From: Streptomyces sp. Edi4
GTDB taxonomy: Bacteria; Actinomycetota; Actinomycetes; Streptomycetales; Streptomycetaceae
Length of the DNA: 64,000 bases
Direction of reading: 5' to 3'
Assembly: GCF_040253615.1 (NCBI RefSeq)
Contig: NZ_JBEJGY010000004.1
Coordinates: 6,138,001-6,202,000, forward strand
The notes beneath the pieces were generated by a model. It was not told the DNA's origin. It made no database searches and worked only from the letters and a program-made list of their open reading frames with translations. Below, one piece after another: positions 45,074 through 53,940 of this stretch (within the stretch, counting starts at the first letter, position 1; every line of letters begins with the position of its first letter). A program made the position numbers and the translations under genes.

Positions 45074-46930
45074 ATGAGCGAACATGACGAATCCGAACCC
45101 CGTGAGGGCGGTCCGCGCGAGGGCGGTGCGCGGGAAGCCGGTGCGGCGCGTGAGGGTGGGCCGCGGGAAACCGGGGTGGCGCGTGAGGGTGGTGCGCGGG
45201 AAGCCGGTGCGGCGCGTGAGGGCGGGCTGCGTGAGGGTGGTGCGCACGAAACCGGTCCGCGGGACGCCGGTCCACGCGAAACCGGGGCGGCGCGTGCGGG
45301 CGGGCAGCAGGAAACCGGTGCGCGCGAAACCGGGGCGGCGCGTGAGGGCGGGCCGCGGGAAACCGGTGTGCGGGAATCCGTACCTCAGGAATCCGTACCG
45401 CATGTATCCGTACCGAACGAAGCCCTTTCCCGCGTGCCCCATCCCCACGTGTCTGCGGCGCGGGAATCCGCTGCTCTGCGTTCGGCCGGTGCGGGGGAGC
45501 CGCGGATCACCCTGCGCGGGCCGGCCGAACTGGCGGACGCGCTGCCGTACTTGCTGGGCTTCCACCCCACCGACTCGGCCGTCCTGGTCGCACTGCACGG
45601 CGAGAGCGGCCGGTTCGGCGGCCGGGTCAGGGTGGGTCTTCCGGCCTCGCCGCAGGAGTGGCCCGACATCGCCGACCAGCTCGCCGAGTGTCTGGTCACG
45701 GGCAGCGAGCGCAGGGGCCCCCGGCCGGACGGCATCGTGGTCTTCCTCTGCCAGGACCCGTCGCGGGACGGCAGTGCCCGGCAAGTGATGGAGCGGCTGC
45801 GCCCGTTGGCCCAACGCCTCCGCGTCGCGTGCGGCAGCCTCGACGTCCCGGTCCTGGAAGCGCTGTGCATCTCCGACGGGCGCTACTGGTCGTACTGCTG
45901 CCCGGACAGTCGCTGCTGCCCGCCCGAGGGCAGCGTGCTGGCGCTGCCGGGCACCTCCGTCATGGCGGCGGCCGCCACCTACGCGGGGCTTCAAGTGCGG
46001 GGATCCTTGCGGGAGATGGAGGAGCGGTTCGCGCCCTTGCGGTACCCGGCGGCGCAGGAGCAGGAACGGGCGCTGGACGCCGCGGCCGCGCAGATGTTCC
46101 CCCGCGTTCTGGGCGGTGGCGACCGGCGCGGGGTGGCCGACGAAACGCTCGATCTCGCGGCCCGGCTCATGCGACGCATCGCGCGGGCCCCGGCGCCGGC
46201 CCGTGGCGCGGACGGACGGGCCCCGGCCGGCCGGGGCGCCGGAGCACTGCTCACCGGCAGGAACGCGGCGGACGAGCTGGACGACGGGCTCATCGCCCAC
46301 GACGAGGCGGCGGCCCTGATCCTCGGCCTCCAGGACCGCACGACCCGCGACTGGGCCGCCGAGTGGATGGAGGGCGCCGAGGCGCAGCCCGCCCTGCGCC
46401 TGTGGCGGGCGCTGGCGCGCCGGTGCGTGGGGCCCTACCGCGAGCACGCGGCCGCGCTGCTCACGCTGGCCGGCTGGGTCTCATGGTCGACGGGGGACGA
46501 CCCGAACGCCCGGGTGGCGTTCAGCCTGGCCCTGCGCGCGGACCCGGAGTACCGCTTCGCCTACCTCCTGCACCAGGCCTGCAACCAGGGCCTGGACCCC
46601 GAGGAGCTGCGCATCTGCCTGCGGGAGGAACGCGCTGCGAGGCGAAGGGGCGCGGAGGCGGGGGCCTGCGCACGGGTGGAGGACGAAGCGCCGGTGGAGG
46701 GCGCGGCGTCAGAGGATGGCTCGGCGTCAGCAGCGGCGAAGGAGGGGCGGGCGGCCCGCACCCGGGTCCGTCGCAGGGTGCAACCGCCCACGGGCGGGGG
46801 CGGCGCAGGGCAGCAGCCAGGGGGCCCGGCCCGGCCCGTCGGCCCACCGCAACCGGCCGGCCCCAGGCCGGACGGGACGCGGGCCCGGGCCCGGCGCAGG
46901 AGCCGGGAGAGGACGACGGGGGAGGAGTGA
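45074..46930 (+). CDS. DUF4192-domain protein with repeat-rich N-terminus
   Basis: A 618-residue protein. Residues 10-115 are a string of five-residue units of the form R-E-(G/T/A)-G-(P/A/V) in which charged and Gly residues alternate, probably disordered. The DUF4192 domain begins at ITLRGPAELADALPYLLGFHPTDSAVLVALHG and runs to about residue 530 (DDPNARVAFSLALRADPEYRFAYLLHQACNQGLDP). Cys-rich ISDGRYWSYCCPDSRCCPPEG is typical of the family. No function is known. ATG 45074 (MSEHDE) is chosen over the upstream ATG 45065. The last ~90 residues are Ala/Arg-rich and low-complexity. Confidence 0.8.
   Translation: MSEHDESEPREGGPREGGAREAGAAREGGPRETGVAREGGAREAGAAREGGLREGGAHETGPRDAGPRETGAARAGGQQETGARETGAAREGGPRETGVRESVPQESVPHVSVPNEALSRVPHPHVSAARESAALRSAGAGEPRITLRGPAELADALPYLLGFHPTDSAVLVALHGESGRFGGRVRVGLPASPQEWPDIADQLAECLVTGSERRGPRPDGIVVFLCQDPSRDGSARQVMERLRPLAQRLRVACGSLDVPVLEALCISDGRYWSYCCPDSRCCPPEGSVLALPGTSVMAAAATYAGLQVRGSLREMEERFAPLRYPAAQEQERALDAAAAQMFPRVLGGGDRRGVADETLDLAARLMRRIARAPAPARGADGRAPAGRGAGALLTGRNAADELDDGLIAHDEAAALILGLQDRTTRDWAAEWMEGAEAQPALRLWRALARRCVGPYREHAAALLTLAGWVSWSTGDDPNARVAFSLALRADPEYRFAYLLHQACNQGLDPEELRICLREERAARRRGAEAGACARVEDEAPVEGAASEDGSASAAAKEGRAARTRVRRRVQPPTGGGGAGQQPGGPARPVGPPQPAGPRPDGTRARARRRSRERTTGEE
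45101..45417 (+). repeat. Pentapeptide-coding degenerate tandem repeat in the DUF4192 gene
   Basis: About twenty 15- to 18-bp units coding for RE-GG/RETG/REAG-type pentapeptides, with larger 48-bp duplications visible (such as the REAGAAREGG block occurring twice). The frame is kept throughout. Confidence 0.85.
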
Positions 46931-47247
46931 AGGGGGGTGCGAGGAGCGGGCGCAAGGGGGTGAGGCGTGAGAGGGGTGGCGGCGTGGGGTCGGGGTCGAC
47001 GGCGTGGGCCGGGGGCACTCGGAGGGCGACGGCGCGGGCGCGCGGGCCGGAGTGGGATCGTGCGACCGACCGGGTGCCTCGTGCGACCGAGCGGGTGCCC
47101 CCAGTGGTGGCCCGTCCGTGTCCCCGTCAACCCCCGCGGCGTTCACCTTGATGGCGGCGCGGTCCCGGGTACCACTCCCCACGGGCGGCGAGATCCGCCC
47201 CGACCCAACCGCCGCCGTCCTCGTCCGGAACGCGCAGAAGGGTACGC
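46931..47247. other. Intergenic region before the glycosidase gene
   Basis: A 317-bp GC-rich spacer with no credible gene. The only structure I see is a 19-bp direct repeat with one mismatch (47060-47078 and 47081-47099). Confidence 0.55.
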
Positions 47248-49389
47248 ATGGTGTCCACCGCACTGCCTCGCGTCGGCAAGGGGGCCGCGCCGGGCCCGGT
47301 CCCGCCGGAGGCGCACGAGGGCCCACTCCCGCCGACCGCGCTGCCTCGCGCGAGCGATGGGGGCGCGCCGGTGCCGGTTCCGGTCCCGGCGAGGGCGCAG
47401 GGAGGCTCGTCCCCGCTCAGAACCCCCGGGCGGACGCCGGGCGAACTCCCGGCCGTGCACGCCGCCTTGATCTGCGTCGCCCTGCCCGGCCTCGTGGTCT
47501 CGCCGGAGCACGGCCAGCTGACCGGGCGTGGCCTCGAAGGCTTCTACCAGCATGGCCGACGGCTGCTGTCCCGCTGCCAGTTGAGGGTGGCGGGCCGTGA
47601 CCCGATCTCCGTGCAGGGCAGGTCGATATCGTCCGACGGCGCCCGCTTCCTCGCCGTGGTGCGCACGACGGCGGACGCCGGACCCGACCCCGAGATCTCG
47701 GTCGAGCGGCTGCGCCGCGCCGACGGCACCGAACGGATCACCCTGGCCAGCTCGTCGGCGAGGCCCGTGCGGTTCCCGGTGGAGATCGCCCTGGGAACGG
47801 ACCTGGCGGACCTGGCCACGGTGGCCGCGGGCCGCGCCGGGCCCGAACTGCCCGCCAGCGTCCACGCCTCGGGGATGCGCTGGACCTCGGACGGCGCCCA
47901 CTGCGCGGTGACCGCCCAGCCGCCGCCGACCGACGCGCTGGCCTCCGCCGGGGTGCTGCGCTGGGCCGTGGAACTGCCTCCGGGCGGGGCGTGCGTGATC
48001 CAGCTGCACATCAGGGGTGGCCGGCCCGCGCGCCCGCCAAACCTGGGTGCGAGCGTGCTGCCCTCGTCCCGGGAAGCGAGAGCCGAAGGGGACGATCCCC
48101 GGGTGGCGGCACTGCTGGAACGCAGCATCGACGACCTGCGGGCCCTGCTGATCCGCGACCCGGCGCACCCCGCCGACCTGCATGTGGCAGCCGGTGTCCC
48201 CTGGCGGTGCGGTGCCGCGCCCGCCGAGGCGCTGTGGGCGGCACGTATGGCGCTGCCTCTGTCCACGCGCCTGGCGGCTGCCACGCTGCGTACGCTGGCT
48301 CGGGCTCAACTGACGGCGAGGGAACCGGGGTTGGGGCGCATTCCCGGTCCGTTGAGGGATGCGGGTCCTTTCCTGCCGCCGGGCTGCACCGGGGTGGAGG
48401 CCACGCTGGCGTTCCCGGTCGTACTCGCGGAGGCGCGTCGCTGGGGTCTGTCCGAGCCGGAGGTGGCCCAGCTTCTGCCGGCCGCCGAGCGCTGTCTGCG
48501 CTGGCTGGACGCGGCCCTGGGGGACAACGGCTACCTCGCAGAGAGCGGCCCGGGCGCCGGGTTCGTCCGCGCCGAGACCCAGGCCCACGCCCATCGGGCC
48601 GCGCTGCTCGGCGGGGAACTGCTGCGGGAGTGCGGCCGCCCCGGCGCCGACGGCTGGCTCGCCAGGGCCGGGGCCATGAGGGAGCGGTTCCGGGCGGAGT
48701 TCTGGGTCGACGACCTGGGGGGCGGGCGTCCCGCCGCGGGCCGCACCGCCGACGGCCGGCCGGTGCCGCTGCTGGGTTCGGGCGCCGCTCATCTGCTGGA
48801 CACGGGGCTGCTCGGCGGCGGTCGCCTCGCACCCGGGTTGCTCGACGCGGCGGGGACGGAGCAGGTGGCCCGGCTCCTTGGCGGGCCCGCGATGGATTCG
48901 GGGTGGGGGCTGCGCGGGCTCGCCGTCAAGGAGCCCGGGTACAACCCGTACGGGCACCGGGCCGGCGCCGTGCGGGTCCATGAGAGCGCGGTGGCCGTCG
49001 CGGGCCTCGCGGGCGCGGGGCACGAGAAGGAGGCCGTCGCCCTGCTGCGGGGTGTCCTGGACGCGGCGGAGGCGTTCGGTCACCGGCTGCCCGAGATGTA
49101 TGCGGGGGAGCAGCGCACCGCCGGGGGCGTGCCCGTGCCGCACCCGGCGGCCTGTCGCCCGGCGGCGGTGGCGGCGGCCGCGGGCATTCAGCTCCTGACC
49201 ACCCTGGCCGGGATCCGCCCGGACGCCCCGGGCGCGTCGGTCGCCCTGCACCCGCTGCGCTCCGTCCCGCTCGGCGCGGTGCGGCTCGCGGGTCTGAGCG
49301 TGGGGGGCGAGCCGTTCGCGGTCCGGGTCAGCCGGCTCGGGGTCGGCATGGTCGAGCAGGCCGCCGAATGGCTGCAGTTGGGGGGATGA
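47248..49389 (+). CDS. Glycogen-debranching-enzyme-like glycosidase
   Basis: A 713-residue protein. After a ~70-residue low-complexity start come an N-terminal GDE-type beta domain (ALPGLVVSPEHGQLTGRGLEGFYQHGRRLLSRCQL, SSDGARFLAVVRTTADAGPDPEISVERLRR) and a C-terminal (alpha/alpha)6-barrel with VAAGVPWRCGA, GYLAESGPGAGFVRAETQAHAHRAALLGG, ESAVAVAGLAGAG and RLPEMYAGEQR...PHPAACRPAA. The last motif matches amylo-alpha-1,6-glucosidase/GH63-like proteins. No signal peptide is seen, so action on cytosolic glycogen or trehalose-related glucans is possible. The exact substrate is not clear. ATG 47248 with AAGGG upstream; the earlier part of the frame could start later. Confidence 0.8.
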   Translation: MVSTALPRVGKGAAPGPVPPEAHEGPLPPTALPRASDGGAPVPVPVPARAQGGSSPLRTPGRTPGELPAVHAALICVALPGLVVSPEHGQLTGRGLEGFYQHGRRLLSRCQLRVAGRDPISVQGRSISSDGARFLAVVRTTADAGPDPEISVERLRRADGTERITLASSSARPVRFPVEIALGTDLADLATVAAGRAGPELPASVHASGMRWTSDGAHCAVTAQPPPTDALASAGVLRWAVELPPGGACVIQLHIRGGRPARPPNLGASVLPSSREARAEGDDPRVAALLERSIDDLRALLIRDPAHPADLHVAAGVPWRCGAAPAEALWAARMALPLSTRLAAATLRTLARAQLTAREPGLGRIPGPLRDAGPFLPPGCTGVEATLAFPVVLAEARRWGLSEPEVAQLLPAAERCLRWLDAALGDNGYLAESGPGAGFVRAETQAHAHRAALLGGELLRECGRPGADGWLARAGAMRERFRAEFWVDDLGGGRPAAGRTADGRPVPLLGSGAAHLLDTGLLGGGRLAPGLLDAAGTEQVARLLGGPAMDSGWGLRGLAVKEPGYNPYGHRAGAVRVHESAVAVAGLAGAGHEKEAVALLRGVLDAAEAFGHRLPEMYAGEQRTAGGVPVPHPAACRPAAVAAAAGIQLLTTLAGIRPDAPGASVALHPLRSVPLGAVRLAGLSVGGEPFAVRVSRLGVGMVEQAAEWLQLGG

Positions 49390-49456
49390 AGGATTTGGCC
49401 ACGTCGGGAGAGGCGGTGGGACAAGAAGCGCCGGAGGGTGCGGAAGGGAGTGTTTA

Positions 49457-49485
49457 TCGTCAGGCAGACGACTATGATCGGCGCA
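49457..49485 (+). promoter_or_regulatory. Leaderless promoter with operator-like dyad for the Nudix regulator
   Basis: -10 TATGAT (49473-49478) ends 6 nt before the ATG at 49485. A perfect inverted repeat TCGTC-N5-GACGA (49457-49471) abuts the -10 and fills the -35/-10 spacer, the usual position for a repressor site. Autoregulation by the encoded NrtR-like protein is a reasonable guess. Confidence 0.55.
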
Positions 49486-50249
49486 TGTCGCCCTACGACC
49501 CGTCGGCCTTTCCGCCCTTCGCCGTGACCGTCGACCTGGTCGTGCTCACCGTGCGCCGTCACGCTCTCTGCGCGCTGGTGGTGCGGCGCGGGGAGCCTCC
49601 CTTCCAGGGGCGCTGGGCGCTGCCCGGCGGATTCGTCCGGGACGACGAGGACCTTTCCACCGCCGCGGCCAGGGAACTGGGCGAGGAGACCGGACTGTGC
49701 GCCTCGGACCCCTCGGCTCCGGCGCTCGCCAACGGCGCCCATCTCGAACAGCTCGCCACATACGGGGACCCCCGGCGCGACCCCCGGATGCGGGTGGTCA
49801 GCGTGGCGCATCTGGCCCTGGCCCCCGACCTGCCGGCGCCGCGCGCGGGAGGCGACGCGCACAGTGCGCGCTGGGCGCCCGTCGAGGACGTGCTCGGCAA
49901 GGGCGGTGGCTTCGGCCGCGACGACGAGCCGCCCGCACCGCTCGCCTTCGACCACGCCCGGATCCTCGCGGACGGAGTGGAACGGGCCCGCTCGAAGATC
50001 GAGTACTCCTCGCTCGCCACGGCCTTCTGCCCCGCCGAGTTCACCGTGGGTGAGCTGCGCCGGGTGTACGAGGCGGTGTGGGGCGTCGCCCTCGACCCGC
50101 GCAACTTCCACCGCAAGGTGACCGGCACACCGGGCTTCCTGGTCCCGGCCGGCGGCACCACGACCCGCCAGGGCGGCCGCCCCGCCCAGCTCTTCCGAGC
50201 CGGCGGCGCGACCCTCCTGAACCCCCCCATGCTCCGCCCAGAAGTCTGA
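49485..50249 (+). CDS. NrtR-like Nudix protein (Nudix domain plus C-terminal winged helix)
   Basis: A 254-residue protein. The Nudix box GGFVRDDEDLSTAAARELGEETGL (about residues 48-71) is canonical, with RELGEE intact, so hydrolysis of an ADP-ribose-type compound is possible. The C-terminal part (EYSSLATAFCPAEFTVGELRRVYEAVWGVALDPRNFHRKVTGTPGFLVP) is the winged-helix domain of the NrtR family, whose members repress NAD-metabolism genes and bind ADP-ribose. The ATG at 49485 fits the leaderless promoter; starts at 49368 or 49386 would add an unrelated segment overlapping the glycosidase stop. No NAD gene is adjacent. Confidence 0.8.
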   Translation: MSPYDPSAFPPFAVTVDLVVLTVRRHALCALVVRRGEPPFQGRWALPGGFVRDDEDLSTAAARELGEETGLCASDPSAPALANGAHLEQLATYGDPRRDPRMRVVSVAHLALAPDLPAPRAGGDAHSARWAPVEDVLGKGGGFGRDDEPPAPLAFDHARILADGVERARSKIEYSSLATAFCPAEFTVGELRRVYEAVWGVALDPRNFHRKVTGTPGFLVPAGGTTTRQGGRPAQLFRAGGATLLNPPMLRPEV

Positions 50250-51170
50250 CCCCCCCGGCCCCGGCCCCGGCCCCCAACCCACGCACCGCCAGCCGGGCAC
50301 CCCGCCACCCCGGAACCCGACGCCCCGCCACCCCGGAACCCCGCGCCCCGCGACTCCGGGACCCCGCGCCCCGCCAGTCCGGAACTCGGCGCCGTGTCGG
50401 TCCGGACCCCGGCGCCCTGTCGGTCCGAAACCCCGCGCCCTGTCGGTCCGGAACCCGACGCCCTGCCACCCCGAACCCGGCACCCTGTCGGTCCGAAACC
50501 CGACGCCCTGCCACCCCGGGACCCGGCACCCTGTCGGTCCGAAACCCCGCGCCCCGCCACCCCGGAACCCGACGCCCGCCACCCCGGAACCCCGCGCCCT
50601 GTCGGTCCGGACCCCGGCGCCCGCCCAGGCAGTGGCCACCGGCCCCGCTCGGCCCCGAACCGCGAGCCCGCCCGGGCCGGAACCACTGGTCCCACCGAGC
50701 CGGAGGGCCCCCGGGCCCGGCCCCCGGCTCGGTGGCCGCACCCAGGCCAGAGGCCGAGGCCACGCCGGACCCAGACCCCGAGTGCTGCCGAGCGCCGCCC
50801 AAGGTCGCCGCCGTCCGCCGGTTGGTCCCCGCAGGGTTCTGGTCGGCTCTCGTTCGCTCCAACGCCCGTCCTGGGGCGTCACGGTCCCGGTCCACATCAC
50901 TCGGCCCCTCTACGGCACCAGCCCAACTGCCGGGCCGACGCGCCGCGTTGATGCTGCGGGGCGGGGCCGCCGACCCAGCAGTGCACCCGGGAGGAGGCGA
51001 ACCCCGCCCGGGGGCCCAAACGCTGGGCTCTCCGCCAACCCCGGCCCCGCCCCCTCGCACCCCCCTCGCCCCCACGACCCGCGCCTGCCGCAAAAGTCTG
51101 AAATGCCGGGTTATCTTGCTGCTCTATCCGCCCCGTTGGCCGAGCGGTCTCACCTACCGCGAGAGAAGCG
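50250..51170. other. Long intergenic region with a minisatellite
   Basis: A 921-bp spacer. The left third is the 23-bp repeat array (50300-50619). The rest is GC-rich and open in several frames on both strands, but codon-position pattern, starts and ribosome-binding sites are unconvincing. Near 51107-51170 base composition falls and an untranslated leader for the ABC gene is likely, ending with GAGAGAAG just before its ATG. Confidence 0.6.
50300..50619. repeat. Minisatellite of about 14 units of 23 bp
   Basis: Units of 23 bp (a few lose one base) run without spacers. Two sub-types occur, one with CCACCCCGGAAC and one with TCGGTCCGGAAC in the middle, arranged roughly A A A A B B B A B A B A A B. 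The unit length is not a multiple of three and units are not spaced, so it is neither a coding repeat nor a CRISPR. Confidence 0.9.
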
Positions 51171-52895
51171 ATGCTCCAGGCAATCGGACTCACCAGCGCC
51201 CCCCGCCCCGACCTCCCGCCCGTCGTGGACGACCTCACCTTCGAGGCGCGACCCGGGCAGCTCACCGCTCTGCTCGGCGCACCGGGCTCGGGCCGGACCA
51301 CGGCCCTGCGCCTGATGCTCGAACTCGAACCCGGCCGTGGCGTCACCTACTTCCGCGGCCGGCCCCTGCACGCGCTCGCCCATCCCACCCGCGAAGTGGG
51401 CACCCTCCTCGGTGATGTGCCGGGCCACCCCGCCCGCACCGTGCGGGGCCAGCTGAAGCTGATGTGCACCGTCGCGGGCGTACCGGTGTCTCGGGCCGAG
51501 GAGATGCTGGAGGTCGTCGGACTCTCCGGCCTCGCCGACCAGCGCCTCGGTACCCTCTCGCTGGGCATGGACCGCCGCCTGGGCCTGGCCGCCGCGCTGC
51601 TCGGCGATCCCCACACCCTCCTGCTCGACGAACCCGCCGAGGGCCTTTCGCCCCGCGAGAACGCCTGGCTCCACGGACTGCTGCGCGGCCACGCAGAGCA
51701 CGGCGGGACCGTCCTGTGCACCTTCGCCGACCCCAAGGAAGCGGCCCGCGTGGCGGACCGTGTGGTCACCATCGACGGCGGCCGGCTCGTCGCCGACCAG
51801 GACGTCACCGAGTTCGCCCGCACCCGGCTTCGGCCGCGCGTCGCCGTCGCCACCCCGCACGCCGCCCGCCTCGCCGCCCTGGTCAACCGCGAGGCACGCG
51901 CCGCCCAGCGCTCCGTCGAGGTGGTCGCCGAGGACGGCAGCCACCTGTCCGTGTACGGCAGCAGCACCGCGGAGGTCGGGGAGACGGCCTTCCGCAACGG
52001 CGTGCTGCTGCACCGGCTCGCCGACGAGGTCGGTGACGCCGGCCCGAGCGTCCACGTCCCACTAGAGGAACGCCCCGCCCCGCCCCGAAGTTCCCACCCG
52101 CTGCCCATCACCCCCGCCACCCCCCGCACCCCGCTGCGCCCTCTGCGCTACGAGCTGCGCAGGCTCCTGGGCGTACGCACAACCTTCCTGCTGGCGGCGG
52201 GCGTTCTTGCGGTGTCGGCGGCCCTGTCGGTGCTGCTCGCGCGGGCCGGGCACGCCCCGCCGTCGCGCCTCCTGTCCGCCTGGCCCGGTCTGCTCCCGCT
52301 GCCTCCCGCCGCGCTCGGCGCGGGCCTGTTCGGCGCGCTCGCCTTCGGCGACGAATACCGCTACCCCGCGCTCGCCGCCGACCGCGGCACCGTCCCGCGC
52401 CGGCTCGGACTGCTCCTGGCCAAGCTCGTGGTGTCCGCGGGCGCGGCCCTCGTGCTCGCCGCCCTCGCCGCCCTGCTCGACCACCAGGCCCTGCGCCTGG
52501 TCTACGGAGGGGCGGTCGCGGGTCCGGCGCGGGAATGGCCCGCCCTGGCCGCGAGTTGGGCCGGACTCACGGTGGGCTGCGCCTGGGCGGGGCTGCTCGC
52601 CGCCGGGATCTTCCGGGCCACATCGGCGGGCCTGGCCGCGGTGCTCGCCGTCCCCGTCGTCGTCGTACCGCTGCTGCGCAAGGCAGTCGAAGGGCACGCG
52701 GTGCGCTCTGTCGCCGGACTTCCCGACCGGCTGCGTGACCTGGCCCGGGTGCGCTGGCCGCACGCCCTGGACCACTGGCTCGTCGCCGTACTGCGTCTGA
52801 TCGCCGAACCGGTAGGCGCCGCGCTGACGTTGTCGCTCACCGTTCTCATCTGCGCGTATCTGCTCACCGGCCTTCGCGCCAGGGCCCGTTGGTGA
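51171..52895 (+). CDS. ABC transporter protein, ATPase fused to membrane domain, atypical Walker A
   Basis: A 574-residue polypeptide with an N-terminal ABC ATPase (residues 1-230), a linker and a C-terminal membrane part from about 330 with six hydrophobic segments (TTFLLAAGVLAVSAALSVLL onward). Walker A is GAPGSGRT (36-43), with Arg42 where Lys is expected; the signature is LSLGM rather than LSGGQ, Walker B is LLLDEPAEGL, and the H-loop region reads CTFAD without a clear His. ATP hydrolysis may be weak. The NBD resembles the bacteriocin/antibiotic-export type. It lies just upstream of whiH with a 160-bp gap. Confidence 0.85.
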   Translation: MLQAIGLTSAPRPDLPPVVDDLTFEARPGQLTALLGAPGSGRTTALRLMLELEPGRGVTYFRGRPLHALAHPTREVGTLLGDVPGHPARTVRGQLKLMCTVAGVPVSRAEEMLEVVGLSGLADQRLGTLSLGMDRRLGLAAALLGDPHTLLLDEPAEGLSPRENAWLHGLLRGHAEHGGTVLCTFADPKEAARVADRVVTIDGGRLVADQDVTEFARTRLRPRVAVATPHAARLAALVNREARAAQRSVEVVAEDGSHLSVYGSSTAEVGETAFRNGVLLHRLADEVGDAGPSVHVPLEERPAPPRSSHPLPITPATPRTPLRPLRYELRRLLGVRTTFLLAAGVLAVSAALSVLLARAGHAPPSRLLSAWPGLLPLPPAALGAGLFGALAFGDEYRYPALAADRGTVPRRLGLLLAKLVVSAGAALVLAALAALLDHQALRLVYGGAVAGPAREWPALAASWAGLTVGCAWAGLLAAGIFRATSAGLAAVLAVPVVVVPLLRKAVEGHAVRSVAGLPDRLRDLARVRWPHALDHWLVAVLRLIAEPVGAALTLSLTVLICAYLLTGLRARARW

Positions 52896-53055
52896 ACGGC
52901 TCGCGCCCGGCGAACGGTGATCTGTCCGCAACTCCGGGGTCAACGCCCGCTTCTTTCCGATAAAGCGTCAATTGCGGGGGTGGCGGTGATCACCCTTTCG
53001 TGTGCTTTTCACCAAAGACCTCAAGGGGCACGGGAGTCCCGCCGACAAAGGGTGC

Positions 53056-53940
53056 ATGAGCACCCTTGCGCACACCATGATGACCGCCCGCACCGCCGAA
53101 GCCGGCCTCTCCGCCCCGGGCGAACTCGACCGCTACCCCTACGGCGAGGCGCGCCCCTCGGACCGGCTGGGCGCCCCGTCCTGGGACGGCGGGGACGCGG
53201 AGCTCGGCCGGGTGGGCCGCAGGGCCGCCGGCAGCCGGGGCCGAGGCCTGCACGGTCAACTCGTCCAGCAGCTCGGCCAGATGATCGTCTCCGGCGACCT
53301 CGGCGCGGACCGTCCGCTGGTTCCCGAGGAGATCGGCCAGCGTTTCGAGGTCTCCCGCACGGTCGTCCGCGAGTCCCTGCGTGTCCTTGAGGCCAAGGGG
53401 CTGGTGAGCGCCCGGCCCAACGTGGGCACCCGGGTCCGCCCGGTCAGCGACTGGAACCTGCTCGACCCCGACATCATCGAGTGGCGCGCCTTCGGCCCCC
53501 AGCGGGACGATCAGCGCCGCGAGCTGGCCGAGCTGCGCTGGACCATCGAGCCGCTCGCCGCCCGCCTGGCCGCGGGCCACGGCCGCGAGGACATCCAGCA
53601 GCGCCTGGGCGACATGGTGGAGATCATGGGCCACGCCCTCGCCCAGGGTGACGCGCTCACCTTCTCGCGGGCCGACGCCGAATTCCACTCCCTCCTGATC
53701 CAGCTCGCGGGCAACCGGATGCTGGAGCACCTTTCCGGCATCGTCTCGTCCGCCCTCCAGGTCTCCGGCGCCCCGATCACCGGCTGTGACCGCCCCTCGG
53801 ACGCCTCGCTCGCCCACCACGGGCGGATCGTGGACGCCCTGGCCGGCGGTGACGCGATGGCGGCGGAGGCGGCCGTGCGTCAACTGCTCACGGTGCACCC
53901 CGAGGTGGAGCGGGTCGTCCCCGCCCCCCGCGAGCACTGA
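53056..53940 (+). CDS. whiH: GntR/FadR-family regulator, probable sporulation factor WhiH
   Basis: A 294-residue regulator. A ~70-residue variable N-terminus precedes the GntR winged helix (LHGQLVQQLGQMIVSGDLGADRPLVPEEIGQRFEVSRTVVRESLRVLEAKGLVSARPNVGTRVRP) and an FCD-type C-terminal ligand domain (RRELAELRWTIEPLAARLAAG to HHGRIVDALAGGDAMAAEAAVRQLL). A GntR protein directly upstream of hrdB is WhiH in S. coelicolor, required for late sporulation septation; I infer the same here from position and family. ATG 53056. The hrdB gene begins 320 bp downstream. Confidence 0.75.
   Translation: MSTLAHTMMTARTAEAGLSAPGELDRYPYGEARPSDRLGAPSWDGGDAELGRVGRRAAGSRGRGLHGQLVQQLGQMIVSGDLGADRPLVPEEIGQRFEVSRTVVRESLRVLEAKGLVSARPNVGTRVRPVSDWNLLDPDIIEWRAFGPQRDDQRRELAELRWTIEPLAARLAAGHGREDIQQRLGDMVEIMGHALAQGDALTFSRADAEFHSLLIQLAGNRMLEHLSGIVSSALQVSGAPITGCDRPSDASLAHHGRIVDALAGGDAMAAEAAVRQLLTVHPEVERVVPAPREH

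Noticed and set aside
50300-50619. CRISPR array
   Set aside because: The 23-bp units adjoin with no spacers, and no cas gene is near.
49188-50900. 570-codon minus-strand open frame over the 23-bp array
   Set aside because: The repeated RTDR/GWQG-type translation comes from the minisatellite and the frame runs antisense through the Nudix gene.
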